DNA of 64,000 bases from the NCBI GenBank assembly GCA_963763475.1, contig CAVXOR010000005.1, positions 1 to 64,000 of the forward strand, read 5' to 3'. A model generated the notes under the pieces. The model saw only the letters and a list, made by a program, of their open reading frames with translations. It was not told where the DNA came from and made no database searches. Below, in pieces: positions 25,701 through 33,334 of this stretch. How positions within the stretch are numbered: the first letter of the stretch is position 1; each line of letters starts with the position of its first letter. The DNA is from AC-32 sp963763475 (GTDB lineage Bacteria > Actinomycetota > Thermoleophilia > Gaiellales > Gaiellaceae). The position numbers and the translations under genes are program-made.

Positions 25701-26007
25701 GCGCGAGTTGCGCGCGGCGACCGAGGACCGCTACGGCCCGCTGCCCGAGCCGGTCGAGAACCTGTTCGCGATCCAGGAGGCGAAGCTGAAGCTCGCCACC
25801 GCCGGGGCCGACTACCTCGTCTTCCGCGGGGGCAAGGCGACCGTCGGGCCGCTGTTGATGGGGTCGGCCGAGCTGCGTGCCCTGCGCGCGGAGCTCGACA
25901 CCGCCGTCTACACGACCGCCCGCCGCGAGGTTTCGTTGCGTTCAGATGAATTTTCGTCAGCGGTTCGGTTAGTCGATGCTATACTCGACGCGCGTCGGGC
26001 AGCTTGA
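22786..26007 (+). CDS. mfd: Transcription-repair coupling factor
   Basis: Mfd removes stalled RNA polymerase and recruits UvrA. The 1073-residue protein has the UvrB-like N-terminal part (RGGLIDVFPTTGREPLRVEFFGDEIEAVRAF), an RNAP-interaction region (LRTGDFVVHEDHGIGKLLGF), the RecG-like helicase with CGDVGFGKTEVAVRASF and DEEQRFGV, TATP-type motif LSATPIPRTLHMSL and the C-terminal TRCF domain. ATG 22786; a hairpin CGGAACC-GCC-GGTTCCG lies just upstream. No -10 at leaderless distance. Confidence 0.96.
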   Translation: MDLRETTRPVLHPLVEQLLGDERLAAFADALPDRARVSEPALPLLLAALHEQLGRALVVLLPEDADARDAAEGARWFLGEERVALLPSRGVRWGSGLDPPPHLVGERARALDVLAAGGLVCASAAAIAESLPPPDKRPAPIRLAAGEAPGLDALAELLGLAGYERVDRVQERGHFAVRGGLIDVFPTTGREPLRVEFFGDEIEAVRAFSAFTQRALHEVEGAVVYPAAERRLDLREPTLREEDEPEPIPDDLVPPLEAPPDLVWEPEQVREVWAEELSGQEPSLEGSAELESFPRGQAHAFEAQRPAIAARGLAEAENELAGFVRAGNRVVVAFPHRGEALRTANLLRRVEPKILEPGDPLPDEPQLYFAVSPARRGFVWRDLGLVLLPDTQVFRKRARTRAAPAGRALQSFADLRTGDFVVHEDHGIGKLLGFETKTVAEVTRDYLFLGFRGDDRLYVPHEQIGKVSKYIGADAGAPALSKLGGKAWQNLKSRARTSLRELAGELLALYARRQQAPGVAYELENEWLERLEAEFPYRETEDQRSAIEAVKEDLEAPRPMDRLVCGDVGFGKTEVAVRASFAVAVNGKQTLMLVPTTVLAEQHWNTFRERYRDFPVRVEMISRFRSPKEQKQVVADFAAGKVDVLIGTHRVLSRDVIPKELGLVIVDEEQRFGVAQKELLRALRLEVDVLSLSATPIPRTLHMSLSGLRDISVIETPPEGRRPIRTYVGEYDDELVKAALEREHAREGQSFFLHNRVESIEEAARKIQQLVPALRVEVAHGQMRERELEEKMHAFLRGDADVLVSTTIIESGLDIPQANTLVVERADALGLAQLYQIRGRVGRSDVLAHAYLFYPDSRELTPEARARLATLADHTELGAGFAIAMRDLEIRGAGDLLGAEQSGHVAALGFELYVELLAEAVADLSGERRPAARPVRVEASVDAYVPAPYIEAEALKIDLHRRLALTADEDELRELRAATEDRYGPLPEPVENLFAIQEAKLKLATAGADYLVFRGGKATVGPLLMGSAELRALRAELDTAVYTTARREVSLRSDEFSSAVRLVDAILDARRAA
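25977..25985 (+). promoter_or_regulatory. Extended -10 promoter in the 3' end of mfd
   Basis: TGCTATACT (25977-25985) matches an extended -10 (TGn plus TATACT) within an unusually AT-rich patch. No good -35 is visible. Transcription from about 25992 would give the PpiC lipoprotein gene its own mRNA with a leader of about 45 bases. Confidence 0.5.
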
Positions 26008-26036
26008 GCAAAATCCCTGCTGCTGGCGCTTTTTCC

Positions 26037-27137
26037 ATGAGACGACTCGTATTGATCTGCCTTTGTGCGGCGCTGATGCTCGTCGTCGCGGCCTGCGGAG
26101 ACAGCGGCGCCAAGAGCGTTCCCGACAACGGCGTCGCGGTCGTCGGCGACGACACGATCACGAAGGCCGAGTGGGACGCGCTCATCGAGCAGACGAAGCG
26201 CAACTTCCTCGCAACCAAGCGCGCGTTCCCTAAAGCCGGCACCGTCGACCTCGCGAACCTGAGGACGAACGCGACGCAGTTCCTGATCCAGAGCAGCGAG
26301 TACAAGCAGGAGGCCGACAAGCTTGGGATCGACGTCAGCGAGAAGGACGTCGACGCGCGTCTCGACCAGATCAAGAAGCAGTACTACGGCAACCCTGCGG
26401 GCCAGAAGCAGGCGACGCCGGAGCAGATGGACAAGCGTTACAAGGCGGCGCTCAAGCAGCAGGGCTTCACCGACGAGGAGGTCCGGCAGGGGATCAAGCT
26501 CCAGCTGATCCGCGAGGACGTCTTCAACAAGGTGACCAAGGACGTCAAGGTCTCGGACGACGAGATCAAGACGTACTACGAGAAGAACAAGCAGCAGTAC
26601 GCGACCCCGGCGCAGCCGGAGAGCCGCGACGTACGACATATCCTCGTCAAGTCGAAGCAGAAGGCCGACGAGCTCTACGCGCAGCTGCAGGCGGATCCGA
26701 GCAAGTTCCCCGCGCTGGCGAAGAAGTGGTCGACCGACACCTCGTCCGCGAAGAACGGCGGCAAGCTCCCGCCGGGCACCGCGGTCAAGGGTCGGCTCGT
26801 GCCGGAGTTCGAGAAGGTCGCGTTCGCGATCAAGGCCCACCAGATCTCGAAGCCCGTTCACTCGCAGTTCGGCTGGCACATCATCGAGGCGCTCGGCCCG
26901 GTCAAGGAGGGGACGGCCGCCAAGCCGACCCCGCTCGCCCAGGTCAAGGAGGCGATCCGCCAGCAGCTCCTCTCCTCGGACAAGCAGAAGGAGATGGACA
27001 AGTGGCTCGCCGACATGAAGAAGCACTACTGCGGGTCGATCGGCTACCAGAAGGGCTACGCCCCGCCGCCGGGCCAGGATCCCTGCAAGCAGTCGTCGAC
27101 GACGGGCACGACCGGCGCGGCCACCACCACCGGCTAG
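26037..27137 (+). CDS. PpiC/SurA-like peptidyl-prolyl isomerase lipoprotein (foldase)
   Basis: An extracytoplasmic protein-folding factor. ATG 26037 gives a compact lipoprotein signal, LVLICLCAALMLVVAAC. An N-terminal SurA-type helical region with many Lys/Gln follows, then a parvulin domain (RDVRHILVKSKQKADELY, FPALAKKWSTDTSSAKNGGKL, FAIKAHQISKPVHSQFGWHIIEAL) and a Thr-rich tail. 366 residues. TTG 26004, overlapping the mfd stop as TTGA, is an alternative start that adds 11 residues before the signal. Confidence 0.85.
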   Translation: MRRLVLICLCAALMLVVAACGDSGAKSVPDNGVAVVGDDTITKAEWDALIEQTKRNFLATKRAFPKAGTVDLANLRTNATQFLIQSSEYKQEADKLGIDVSEKDVDARLDQIKKQYYGNPAGQKQATPEQMDKRYKAALKQQGFTDEEVRQGIKLQLIREDVFNKVTKDVKVSDDEIKTYYEKNKQQYATPAQPESRDVRHILVKSKQKADELYAQLQADPSKFPALAKKWSTDTSSAKNGGKLPPGTAVKGRLVPEFEKVAFAIKAHQISKPVHSQFGWHIIEALGPVKEGTAAKPTPLAQVKEAIRQQLLSSDKQKEMDKWLADMKKHYCGSIGYQKGYAPPPGQDPCKQSSTTGTTGAATTTG

Positions 27138-27141
27138 CTTC

Positions 27142-27939
27142 GTGGCGCTCGCCGAGGCGCTCGTCGAGCTGCAAGAGCTGACCGAGCGGCTGCGCCGCGA
27201 CTGTCCCTGGGACCGGGAGCAGACGGCACGCACCATCGTGCCGCACACGGTCGAGGAGGCGTACGAGGTCGCCGACGCGGCGATCGGCGGCGATCCGGCC
27301 AAGCTGCTGGACGAGCTCGGCGACCTCCTTTTCCAGGTCTACTTCCTCTCGCTGCTGCTGGCCGAGCAGGGCGAGGGCGACCTGGAAGCCGTCGCCCGCG
27401 CGGTGCACGAGAAGCTCGTCCGCCGGCACCCGCACGTCTTCGGTGAGGTCGAGGCGGGGACGCCTGGCCGCGTGCGCGAGAACTGGGAGCGGATCAAGCG
27501 CGAGCAGGAGGAGCGCGAGGGCGTCTTCCACGACGTCCCCGACGCGCTGCCGTCGCTGCTGTATGCCCGCAAGGTGCAGCGTCGCGCCCGCGCCGTCGGC
27601 TTCGAGTATCCGGACGTCCAGGGCGCGCTCGCGGACCTCGACGACGAGGTGCGCGAGCTGAAGGAAGCGATCGACGAGGGGGGCGGCGAGCCGGCGCCGG
27701 AAACCGAGCCGCACCCCCATGTCTTCGAGGAGCTCGGCGACGTGCTGTTCGCCTCGGTCAACGTCGCGCGCCGCCTGAACGTCGACCCCGAGCTGGCGCT
27801 GCGGATGATGAGCGAGCGCTTCGTCGCGCGCGTCCAGCGGGCCGAGCGGCTGGCCGAGCAGGACGGCAAGCGCTGGACGGAGCTCGCCCTCGACGAGCAG
27901 GACCGCTACTTCGACCTCGCCAAGGAGGCAGGCACATGA
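27142..27939 (+). CDS. mazG: Nucleoside triphosphate pyrophosphohydrolase
   Basis: MazG hydrolyses non-canonical (d)NTPs to monophosphates. Two MazG repeats are visible: LRRDCPWDREQTARTIVPHTVEEAYEVADA with LLDELGDLLFQVYF, and a second copy with DEVRELKEAI and FEELGDVLFASVNVARR. These E-x-x-E/E-x-x-D helices bind Mg. 265 residues; GTG start four bases after the PpiC stop. Its stop overlaps the eno start as ATGA. Confidence 0.93.
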   Translation: MALAEALVELQELTERLRRDCPWDREQTARTIVPHTVEEAYEVADAAIGGDPAKLLDELGDLLFQVYFLSLLLAEQGEGDLEAVARAVHEKLVRRHPHVFGEVEAGTPGRVRENWERIKREQEEREGVFHDVPDALPSLLYARKVQRRARAVGFEYPDVQGALADLDDEVRELKEAIDEGGGEPAPETEPHPHVFEELGDVLFASVNVARRLNVDPELALRMMSERFVARVQRAERLAEQDGKRWTELALDEQDRYFDLAKEAGT

Positions 27940-29207
27940 CGGCCATCTCGCGCACGCACGCGCGGCAGATCCTCGACTCACGCGGCAACCCGACCGTGGA
28001 GGTCGAGGTGTCGCTGGAGTCGGGCGCGAGCGGCCGCGCTGCCGTTCCCTCGGGCGCCTCGACCGGCGTGCACGAGGCGCTCGAGCTGCGCGACGGCGGC
28101 CGAGCATGGGGCGGCAAGGGCGTGACGACGGCGGTCGGCAACGTCAACGGCGAGCTCGCCGACGCGGTGCGCGGCCTGGACGCCGCCGACCAGCGCGCCC
28201 TCGACCAGCGGCTGATCGAGCTCGACGGCACGCCGAACAAGGGCCGCCTCGGCGCGAACGCGATTCTCGGCGTCTCGCTCGCCGTGGCGAAGGCGACCGC
28301 CGCCGATGCCGGGCTCTCGCTCTTCCGGCAACTCGGCGGCGACGAGGCGGCGACCCTGCCCGTGCCGATGCTGAACGTGATCAACGGCGGCGCCCACGCG
28401 CAGAACTCGATCGACCTGCAGGAGTTCATGGTCGTTCCGGCTGGCGCGGACACCTTCGCCGACGCGCTGCGTGTCGGAGCGGAGGTCTTCCACGCGCTCA
28501 GGGAGCTCCTGCACGAGCGCGGGCTCGCGACCGCGGTCGGCGACGAGGGCGGCTTCGCCCCGGACCTCGGCTCGAGCGAGGAGGCGATCGAGGCCGTGCT
28601 CGAGGCGGCCGAGCGCGCCGGCCACCGCGACCGTGTGGCGATCGCGCTCGACCCGGCCGCGACCGAGCTCTTCGAGGACGGCCGTTACCGCTTCGAGGGT
28701 CGCGACGAGGACGGCGGGGGGATGGTCGCGTTCTGGGAGGAGCTCGCCTCGCGCCATCCGATCGTCTCGATCGAGGACGGCCTGGCCGAGGACGACTGGA
28801 GTACCTGGCGGACGCTGACGACCGAGCTTGGCTCGCGCGTGCAGCTCGTGGGCGACGACCTGTTCGTGACCAACTCCGAGCGGCTGCGGCGCGGGATCAT
28901 GGAGAACGTCGGCAACGCGATCCTGATCAAGGTCAACCAGATCGGGACGCTCACCGAGACGCTCGACACGATGGCGCTGGCGCGCGAGGCCGGCTACGGG
29001 TGCGTGATGTCCCACCGCTCGGGCGAGACGGAGGACACGACGATCGCCGACCTGGCGGTCGCCACCGGCTGCGGTCAGATCAAGACGGGCGCGCCCTCGC
29101 GCACCGACCGCGTGGCGAAGTACAACCAGCTCCTGCGCATCGAGGAAGAGCTCGGCGACCGCGCGGTCTACCCGGGCTGGGACGCGTTTCCTCGCTTTCA
29201 GCGCTAG
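27936..29207 (+). CDS. eno: Enolase
   Basis: Enolase converts 2-phosphoglycerate to phosphoenolpyruvate. Motifs: ILDSRGNPTVEVEV, VPSGASTGVHEALELRDG, GANAILGVSLAVAKA, GDEGGFAPDL, metal ligands in IEDGLAEDDW and LVGDDLFVTN, the catalytic Lys in ILIKVNQIGTLTET and the signature SHRSGETEDTTIADLAV. 423 residues. The mazG-eno-(pyk)-divIC-DUF501 neighbourhood is typical of actinobacteria. Confidence 0.97.
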   Translation: MTAISRTHARQILDSRGNPTVEVEVSLESGASGRAAVPSGASTGVHEALELRDGGRAWGGKGVTTAVGNVNGELADAVRGLDAADQRALDQRLIELDGTPNKGRLGANAILGVSLAVAKATAADAGLSLFRQLGGDEAATLPVPMLNVINGGAHAQNSIDLQEFMVVPAGADTFADALRVGAEVFHALRELLHERGLATAVGDEGGFAPDLGSSEEAIEAVLEAAERAGHRDRVAIALDPAATELFEDGRYRFEGRDEDGGGMVAFWEELASRHPIVSIEDGLAEDDWSTWRTLTTELGSRVQLVGDDLFVTNSERLRRGIMENVGNAILIKVNQIGTLTETLDTMALAREAGYGCVMSHRSGETEDTTIADLAVATGCGQIKTGAPSRTDRVAKYNQLLRIEEELGDRAVYPGWDAFPRFQR

Positions 29208-29238
29208 CGCCGTTCGTGTCACTCGCTACGCTGGAACG

Positions 29239-30654
29239 GTGGCCGAAGCGCCTCCCCGCCGCACGAAGATCGTCGCCACGATCGGCCCTGCGTGCTCGAC
29301 GCGCGAGCAGCTGCTCGAGCTCGTTCGAGCGGGCGTCGACGGCGCCCGACTGAACCTCTCGCACGGCACGCACGACCAGCACCGCGAGTGGGCTCGCCTG
29401 GTGCGAGAGATCGAGCGAGAGCTCGAGAAGCCGATCGCGCTGATCGCCGACTTGCAAGGCCCGAAGCTCCGGATCGGCGACCTCGAGGAGCCGGTCTCGC
29501 TGCGCCGCGGCGAGGACGTGACCGTCGGCCCCGCCGACGGCTCGAGCAACGGCGAGCTACCGGTCAGCCCGGCCGTGATCAGCGAGGTACTGCAACCGGG
29601 CCACGACGTCCTGATCGACGACGGGCTCGTGCGCCTGCGGGTCGACACCGTCCAGGCCGGGCGGGCGCGCTGCACGGTCGTCGTAGGAGGCCTGGTCTCG
29701 GCGCACAAGGGCGTGAACCTGCCGGGCGTGCCGATCCCGATTCCCTCGATCACGCGCAAGGACATGGACGACCTGGAGCTCGCGCTCGAGCTGGGGGTCG
29801 ACTTCGTCGCGCTCTCCTTCGTGCGCTCCGCGGCGGACGTGCGTGACCTGCGCGCGCTGATCGAACAGGCCGGCTCGCACGCGCACGTGATCGCCAAGAT
29901 CGAGAAGTCGGAGGCCGTCGACGTGCTGGACGAGATCCTCGAGGAGACCGACGCGGTGATGGTCGCTCGCGGCGACCTCGGCGTCGAGATCGGCCCGGCG
30001 CTCGTGCCGCTGCTGCAGAAGCGGATCATCATCGCAGCGCTCGAGCGCGGGAAGCCGGTGATCACGGCGACGCAGATGCTGGAATCGATGATCCACCAGG
30101 CCGAGCCCACCCGCGCCGAGGCGAGCGACATCGCGAACGCGATCCTCGACGGCACCTCGGCGCTGATGCTCTCCGGCGAGACCGCCGTCGGCGAGTACCC
30201 GGTCGAGTCGGTTGCCTACATGGACCGGATCGCGCGCGCGGTCGAGCCCAGCCTCGACTACCGCCACCAGTTGCCCGAGGTCGCCGACGAGCCGACCGTC
30301 GGCCAGGCGATGTCGAACGCGGCCTGCGACCTCGCGGAGACCCTGCGCGCGAAGGCGATCCTCGTCCCCACGTACACGGGCCGCACCGCGTCGGTGGTCG
30401 CGCGCCTGCGGCCGAGGCGCCCGATCATCGCGCTCACCCACCACGACTACGCGCTGCGCCAGATGGCGATCGAGTGGGGCGTGACCGCCTTTCTGATCCC
30501 GGAGTGCGACGACGTGGACAAGCTCCTGCAGGCCTCGCGCGACGCCGCGCGCGAGAGCGGGCTCGTGGACGAGGGCGACCGTGTGGTGATCACCGCCGGG
30601 ACGGCAGTCAACCTGCCCGGCACGACCAACCTGATCAAAGTCGACGCCGTTTGA
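29239..30654 (+). CDS. pyk: Pyruvate kinase
   Basis: Final glycolytic ATP-forming step. Motifs: RTKIVATIGPACS, GARLNLSHGTHDQH, ADLQGPKLRIG, SITRKDMDDL, VIAKIEKSEAV, MVARGDLGVEIG and TATQMLESMI. The C-terminal domain ends GTAVNLPGTTNLIKV. 471 residues. GTG 29239 has TACGCT exactly six bases upstream, so it has its own promoter although it follows eno closely. Confidence 0.96.
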   Translation: MAEAPPRRTKIVATIGPACSTREQLLELVRAGVDGARLNLSHGTHDQHREWARLVREIERELEKPIALIADLQGPKLRIGDLEEPVSLRRGEDVTVGPADGSSNGELPVSPAVISEVLQPGHDVLIDDGLVRLRVDTVQAGRARCTVVVGGLVSAHKGVNLPGVPIPIPSITRKDMDDLELALELGVDFVALSFVRSAADVRDLRALIEQAGSHAHVIAKIEKSEAVDVLDEILEETDAVMVARGDLGVEIGPALVPLLQKRIIIAALERGKPVITATQMLESMIHQAEPTRAEASDIANAILDGTSALMLSGETAVGEYPVESVAYMDRIARAVEPSLDYRHQLPEVADEPTVGQAMSNAACDLAETLRAKAILVPTYTGRTASVVARLRPRRPIIALTHHDYALRQMAIEWGVTAFLIPECDDVDKLLQASRDAARESGLVDEGDRVVITAGTAVNLPGTTNLIKVDAV

Positions 30655-30660
30655 ATCTCC

Positions 30661-30818
30661 GGGCTTGACGAAACGACGGCTGAGCCGCCGGGACGCGCTG
30701 CTCGCCCCGAGGCCCGCGTCCTCAGTCGCGCCCGTAGCTTCCAGCTACGAGCACTCCCTGCGTCCTTGTCTCGGAACGACCATCGCGCCCCGGCGGCGAG
30801 CGACGTTCCGTCAATCCC
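30661..30818. repeat. 158-bp near-palindromic intergenic element
   Basis: The stretch after pyk folds on itself along its entire length. The outer arms pair GGG-n-TTGACG (30661-30670) with CGTCAA-n-CCC (809-818 of the same block), then AACG, GCCGCCGGG and CGCG blocks pair, and CCGAG/CTCGG. The centre is CGTAGCT-TCC-AGCTACG (30733-30749). Its architecture matches the rplY-pth element, but the sequence is different. No gene is seen between 30655 and 30858. Confidence 0.78.
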
Positions 30819-30858
30819 TCCGGGGAGGTCTGCGGGGCCAGATGGCGAATCGCGCCGC

Positions 30859-31198
30859 GTGGCCAAGCGTTCCCGCAAGCAGCCGCCGCGCTCGCGTTAC
30901 GTGATGCGCTGGGTCGGCCTCGCCGCGATCGTGCTCGTCGGGCTCCTCTACGCGCGCCCGCTGCGGAGCTACGTCGACGCCAAGCACGACCTCGCGCGCC
31001 GCACGGCCGACGTGCAGGCGCTGAGGGCCGAGAAGCGCGAGCTCCAGCACCGGCTGGCGGAGTCGCAGCACCGGCGAGGCGCTGACCGAGCAGGCCAGGC
31101 GACTCGGGCTCGTGCGGCCCGGCGAGAAGCTCTACATCGTCAAGGGCATCACGGCCTGGGTTCATTCCAAGGCTAGGCTCACGAACGGTGGACGATGA
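30859..31198 (+). CDS. DivIC/FtsL-like septum formation initiator, split by an apparent frameshift
   Basis: A basic N-terminus (AKRSRKQPPRSRYV), one membrane helix (WVGLAAIVLVGLLYA) and a coiled coil (HDLARRTADVQALRAEKRELQHRLAES) are read in one frame from GTG 30859. The expected C-terminus EALTEQARRLGLVRPGEKLYIVKGI follows in the +1 frame from about 31067 to the stop at 31198. Dropping one base near 31066 joins them. Left alone, the first frame stops at 31176 with a meaningless tail. The gene family is usually essential, so a sequencing error is the first suspicion. Confidence 0.75.
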
Positions 31199-31643
31199 CC
31201 GCGCGATCGTGGAGCGCCAGCTCGGCCGGTCCCCGCGCGCGTTCCGGCGGGTAGCCGTCCGCTGCCCGTTCGGGCGGCCCGCGGTCACCGAGCAGGCGCC
31301 GCTCGACGAGTCCGGCGAGCCCTTCCCGACGACGTTCTGGATCACCTGCCGCCACCTCGCAGCGGCGATCGCACGGCTCGAGGCCGACGGCGGCGTCGAG
31401 CGGTTCGGCCAGCTTGCCCGTGAAGATCCCGCGCTCGCCGAGAGCCTCGAGCGCGGCCACGAGCAGCAGCGCCGACTGCGGCCCGAGCTGCCCGGCGGGA
31501 TCGGCGGCCAGACCCGTCCCGGCGGGCTCAAATGCCTGCACGCACACGCGGCGTTCGCGCTCGCGCGGCCCGGCTACGAGCTCGGCGAGCGGATCCTCGC
31601 GGAGGTCGAGCCGCTCTGGCCCGCCCGCTGCTGCAGCGACTAG
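31188..31643 (+). CDS. DUF501 protein
   Basis: 151 residues beginning DDDRAIVERQLGRSPRAFRRVAVRCPFGRPAV, with TTFWITCRHLAAAIARLEADGG and GGIGGQTRPGGLKCLHAHAAF. This matches DUF501, an actinobacterial family of unknown function found beside divIC. The conserved Cys and His residues suggest metal binding, which is inference. GTG 31188 overlaps the corrected divIC frame by 11 bp. Confidence 0.88.
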   Translation: MDDDRAIVERQLGRSPRAFRRVAVRCPFGRPAVTEQAPLDESGEPFPTTFWITCRHLAAAIARLEADGGVERFGQLAREDPALAESLERGHEQQRRLRPELPGGIGGQTRPGGLKCLHAHAAFALARPGYELGERILAEVEPLWPARCCSD

Positions 31644-31654
31644 AGTCGCCGCGC

Positions 31655-31972
31655 ATGGAGGGGACGCTGGAGAGCACCCGCCACGAGTGGGCGGAGGGCA
31701 ATCGACGCCTGCAGGCCGCCGCGGTCGGCGACCGCACGCTCTACGAGCGCCTGCTGGCCGAGGTCGACCTCGTGCTCGAGCAGCTACGCCGCCGCGTCGG
31801 ACAGACGTTCACGCTGCGCGAGCTCGCCTCGGCGTACGGCGAGGCCGACCGCTGGGTGCAGGAGGCGATGATCGAGGCCGAGCCGGCACCGGGCTGGCCG
31901 GCCCGCACGACGATCGCCCAGGACGCGGCCTTCCACCTCTACTCCCGCGGCGCGCTCGACTACCGGCCATGA
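31655..31972 (+). CDS. Hypothetical helical protein
   Basis: 105 residues, mostly helical and acidic, with TRHEWAEGNRRLQAAA, DLVLEQLRRRVGQTFTLRELASAYGEADRWVQEAM and a conserved-looking end (DAAFHLYSRGALDYRP). No family named. ATG 31655 has TAGAGT eight bases upstream. The stop overlaps the next start as ATGA. Confidence 0.7.
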   Translation: MEGTLESTRHEWAEGNRRLQAAAVGDRTLYERLLAEVDLVLEQLRRRVGQTFTLRELASAYGEADRWVQEAMIEAEPAPGWPARTTIAQDAAFHLYSRGALDYRP

Positions 31973-32175
31973 GCTCGTATGAACGACGGCGGCGCAGGAA
32001 GAGCTCGACTGGCCGCCGTGTGGTCTGGGTGCTCGTGTTCGTGCTCGTCTTCGCGGTCGGGATCGCGCTCGGGCAGGCGCTCGAGGACAACCCCGAGCCG
32101 GCCTCGACGGTCACGCACGACCAGACGATCACGCTGCCGCCCGAGTCGGCGACGGTGACCGTCACGGCGCCGTGA
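31969..32175 (+). CDS. Small single-pass membrane protein
   Basis: 68 residues: an Arg/Lys-rich cytoplasmic start (SSYERRRRRKSSTGRR), one membrane helix (VVWVLVFVLVFAVGIALG) and an acidic/Thr-rich external tail. Function unknown. Coupled to the upstream gene by ATGA overlap. Confidence 0.65.
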   Translation: MSSYERRRRRKSSTGRRVVWVLVFVLVFAVGIALGQALEDNPEPASTVTHDQTITLPPESATVTVTAP

Positions 32176-32222
32176 AAGACGGATGTCTCAGAAACGAGAG
32201 CTTTGGGTAGATTCGCCGCGCG

Positions 32223-32801
32223 ATGGCGCGTGAGCCGGGGAGACAGACGCCGCTCGGCGAGGCCGATTGGCTCACTTTGGGCCAGGCCGCCCGGTACCTC
32301 GGGGTCGCGCAGAGCACGATCCGCAAGTGGTCGGACAGCGGCCGCGTGCGAGCCTTCAAGACGCCCGGCAGGCATCGCCGCTACCGCCGGGACGACCTCG
32401 ACGCCTTCCTCCAGCGCTCGGCGCCGGAGTCCCGCTCGGGCCCGGTCGTGCTGATCGTGGACGACGACGAGCGTCTGCGCGAGTACGTGCGCGTCAACCT
32501 GGAGATGGAGGGCTACACCGTCCACGAGGCGGCCAGCGCCAAGGACGGAATGGGCATCCTCGACGAGCTGCGGCCCGACCTCGTGCTGCTCGACGTGATG
32601 ATGCCCGAGCTCGACGGCTGGGAGATGCTGCAGCTGATGCACGACCGGCACGGCGTCGGCTCGTTCCCGGTCGTGATGTTCAGCGGCAAGGTCGACGAAG
32701 CGGCCGAGGAAGCGGTCGAGCGCGGAGCCCAGGGCTTCATCGGAAAGCCGTTCGACCCGCAAGAGCTGATCGCGCAGACCAAGCAGCTGCTGCCGACCTG
32801 A
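32223..32801 (+). CDS. Response regulator with N-terminal MerR/excisionase-type HTH
   Basis: Residues 15-65 form an excisionase/MerR-like helix-turn-helix (LTLGQAARYLGVAQSTIRKWSDSGRVRAFKTPGRHRRYRRDDL). Residues 75-190 are a receiver domain with the acidic pair DDD, phosphoacceptor in LVLLDVMMPELDGWEML and the Lys in FIGKPFDPQEL. The DNA-binding part precedes the receiver, the reverse of the usual order. 192 residues. No partner kinase is adjacent. ATG 32223 has TAGATT nine bases upstream. Confidence 0.88.
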   Translation: MAREPGRQTPLGEADWLTLGQAARYLGVAQSTIRKWSDSGRVRAFKTPGRHRRYRRDDLDAFLQRSAPESRSGPVVLIVDDDERLREYVRVNLEMEGYTVHEAASAKDGMGILDELRPDLVLLDVMMPELDGWEMLQLMHDRHGVGSFPVVMFSGKVDEAAEEAVERGAQGFIGKPFDPQELIAQTKQLLPT

Positions 32802-33334
32802 TCTGGCTCGACCACCACCTGCAGCGCTGGGTCGTTCATCACCGCGTCGGCTGGCTGAACCCGGTCGTCGTCGATCTGACCCGGATCGCGACCGACGGCT
32901 TTCTGTTCGTGCTCGTGGTCGCAGCGCTCGCAGTGCTCTGGCGCCGACCCTGGCTCCTGCTCCTGGTGGTGACCGCCGACCTCGCCGCGGACGGGATCTC
33001 GCTGGTGCTGCGTCAGTGGATCGGGCGGCTGCGGCCGCCGCTCGTCTACCCGGAGCCGCGCCCGCTGGTGCCCACGCCGCATACGGGCTCGTTCCCCTCC
33101 GGACACTCCGCGACGGCCTTCGCGTGCGCGACGGTGATTGCGTGGGCCTCGCCGCGGCTGGCCCTGCCGGCCTTCGTGCTGGCCGCCCTGGTTGCCTGGT
33201 CGCGCGTCTACGTCGGCGTGCACTGGCCGCTCGACGTGCTCGGCGGCGCCGCGCTCGGCGTGCTCGTCGCTATAGCTCTTCTGAAGCTCGTAGCAACCCG
33301 GCCACGATTACGGCCAGGCTCGCCAGCAGACTGA
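32798..33334 (+). CDS. PAP2-family membrane phosphatase
   Basis: Type 2 phosphatidic-acid-phosphatase fold with the three signature blocks: a KxxxxxRP-like region (RQWIGRLRPPL), SFPSGHSATAF with the catalytic His region, and SRVYVGVHWPLDVLGG. Several membrane helices; 178 residues. It probably dephosphorylates a lipid phosphate such as undecaprenyl-PP. The proposed start is CTG 32798, overlapping the upstream stop as CTGA. The next ATG/GTG/TTG in frame is about 37 codons later and would remove the conserved N-terminus. Confidence 0.87.
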   Translation: MIWLDHHLQRWVVHHRVGWLNPVVVDLTRIATDGFLFVLVVAALAVLWRRPWLLLLVVTADLAADGISLVLRQWIGRLRPPLVYPEPRPLVPTPHTGSFPSGHSATAFACATVIAWASPRLALPAFVLAALVAWSRVYVGVHWPLDVLGGAALGVLVAIALLKLVATRPRLRPGSPAD

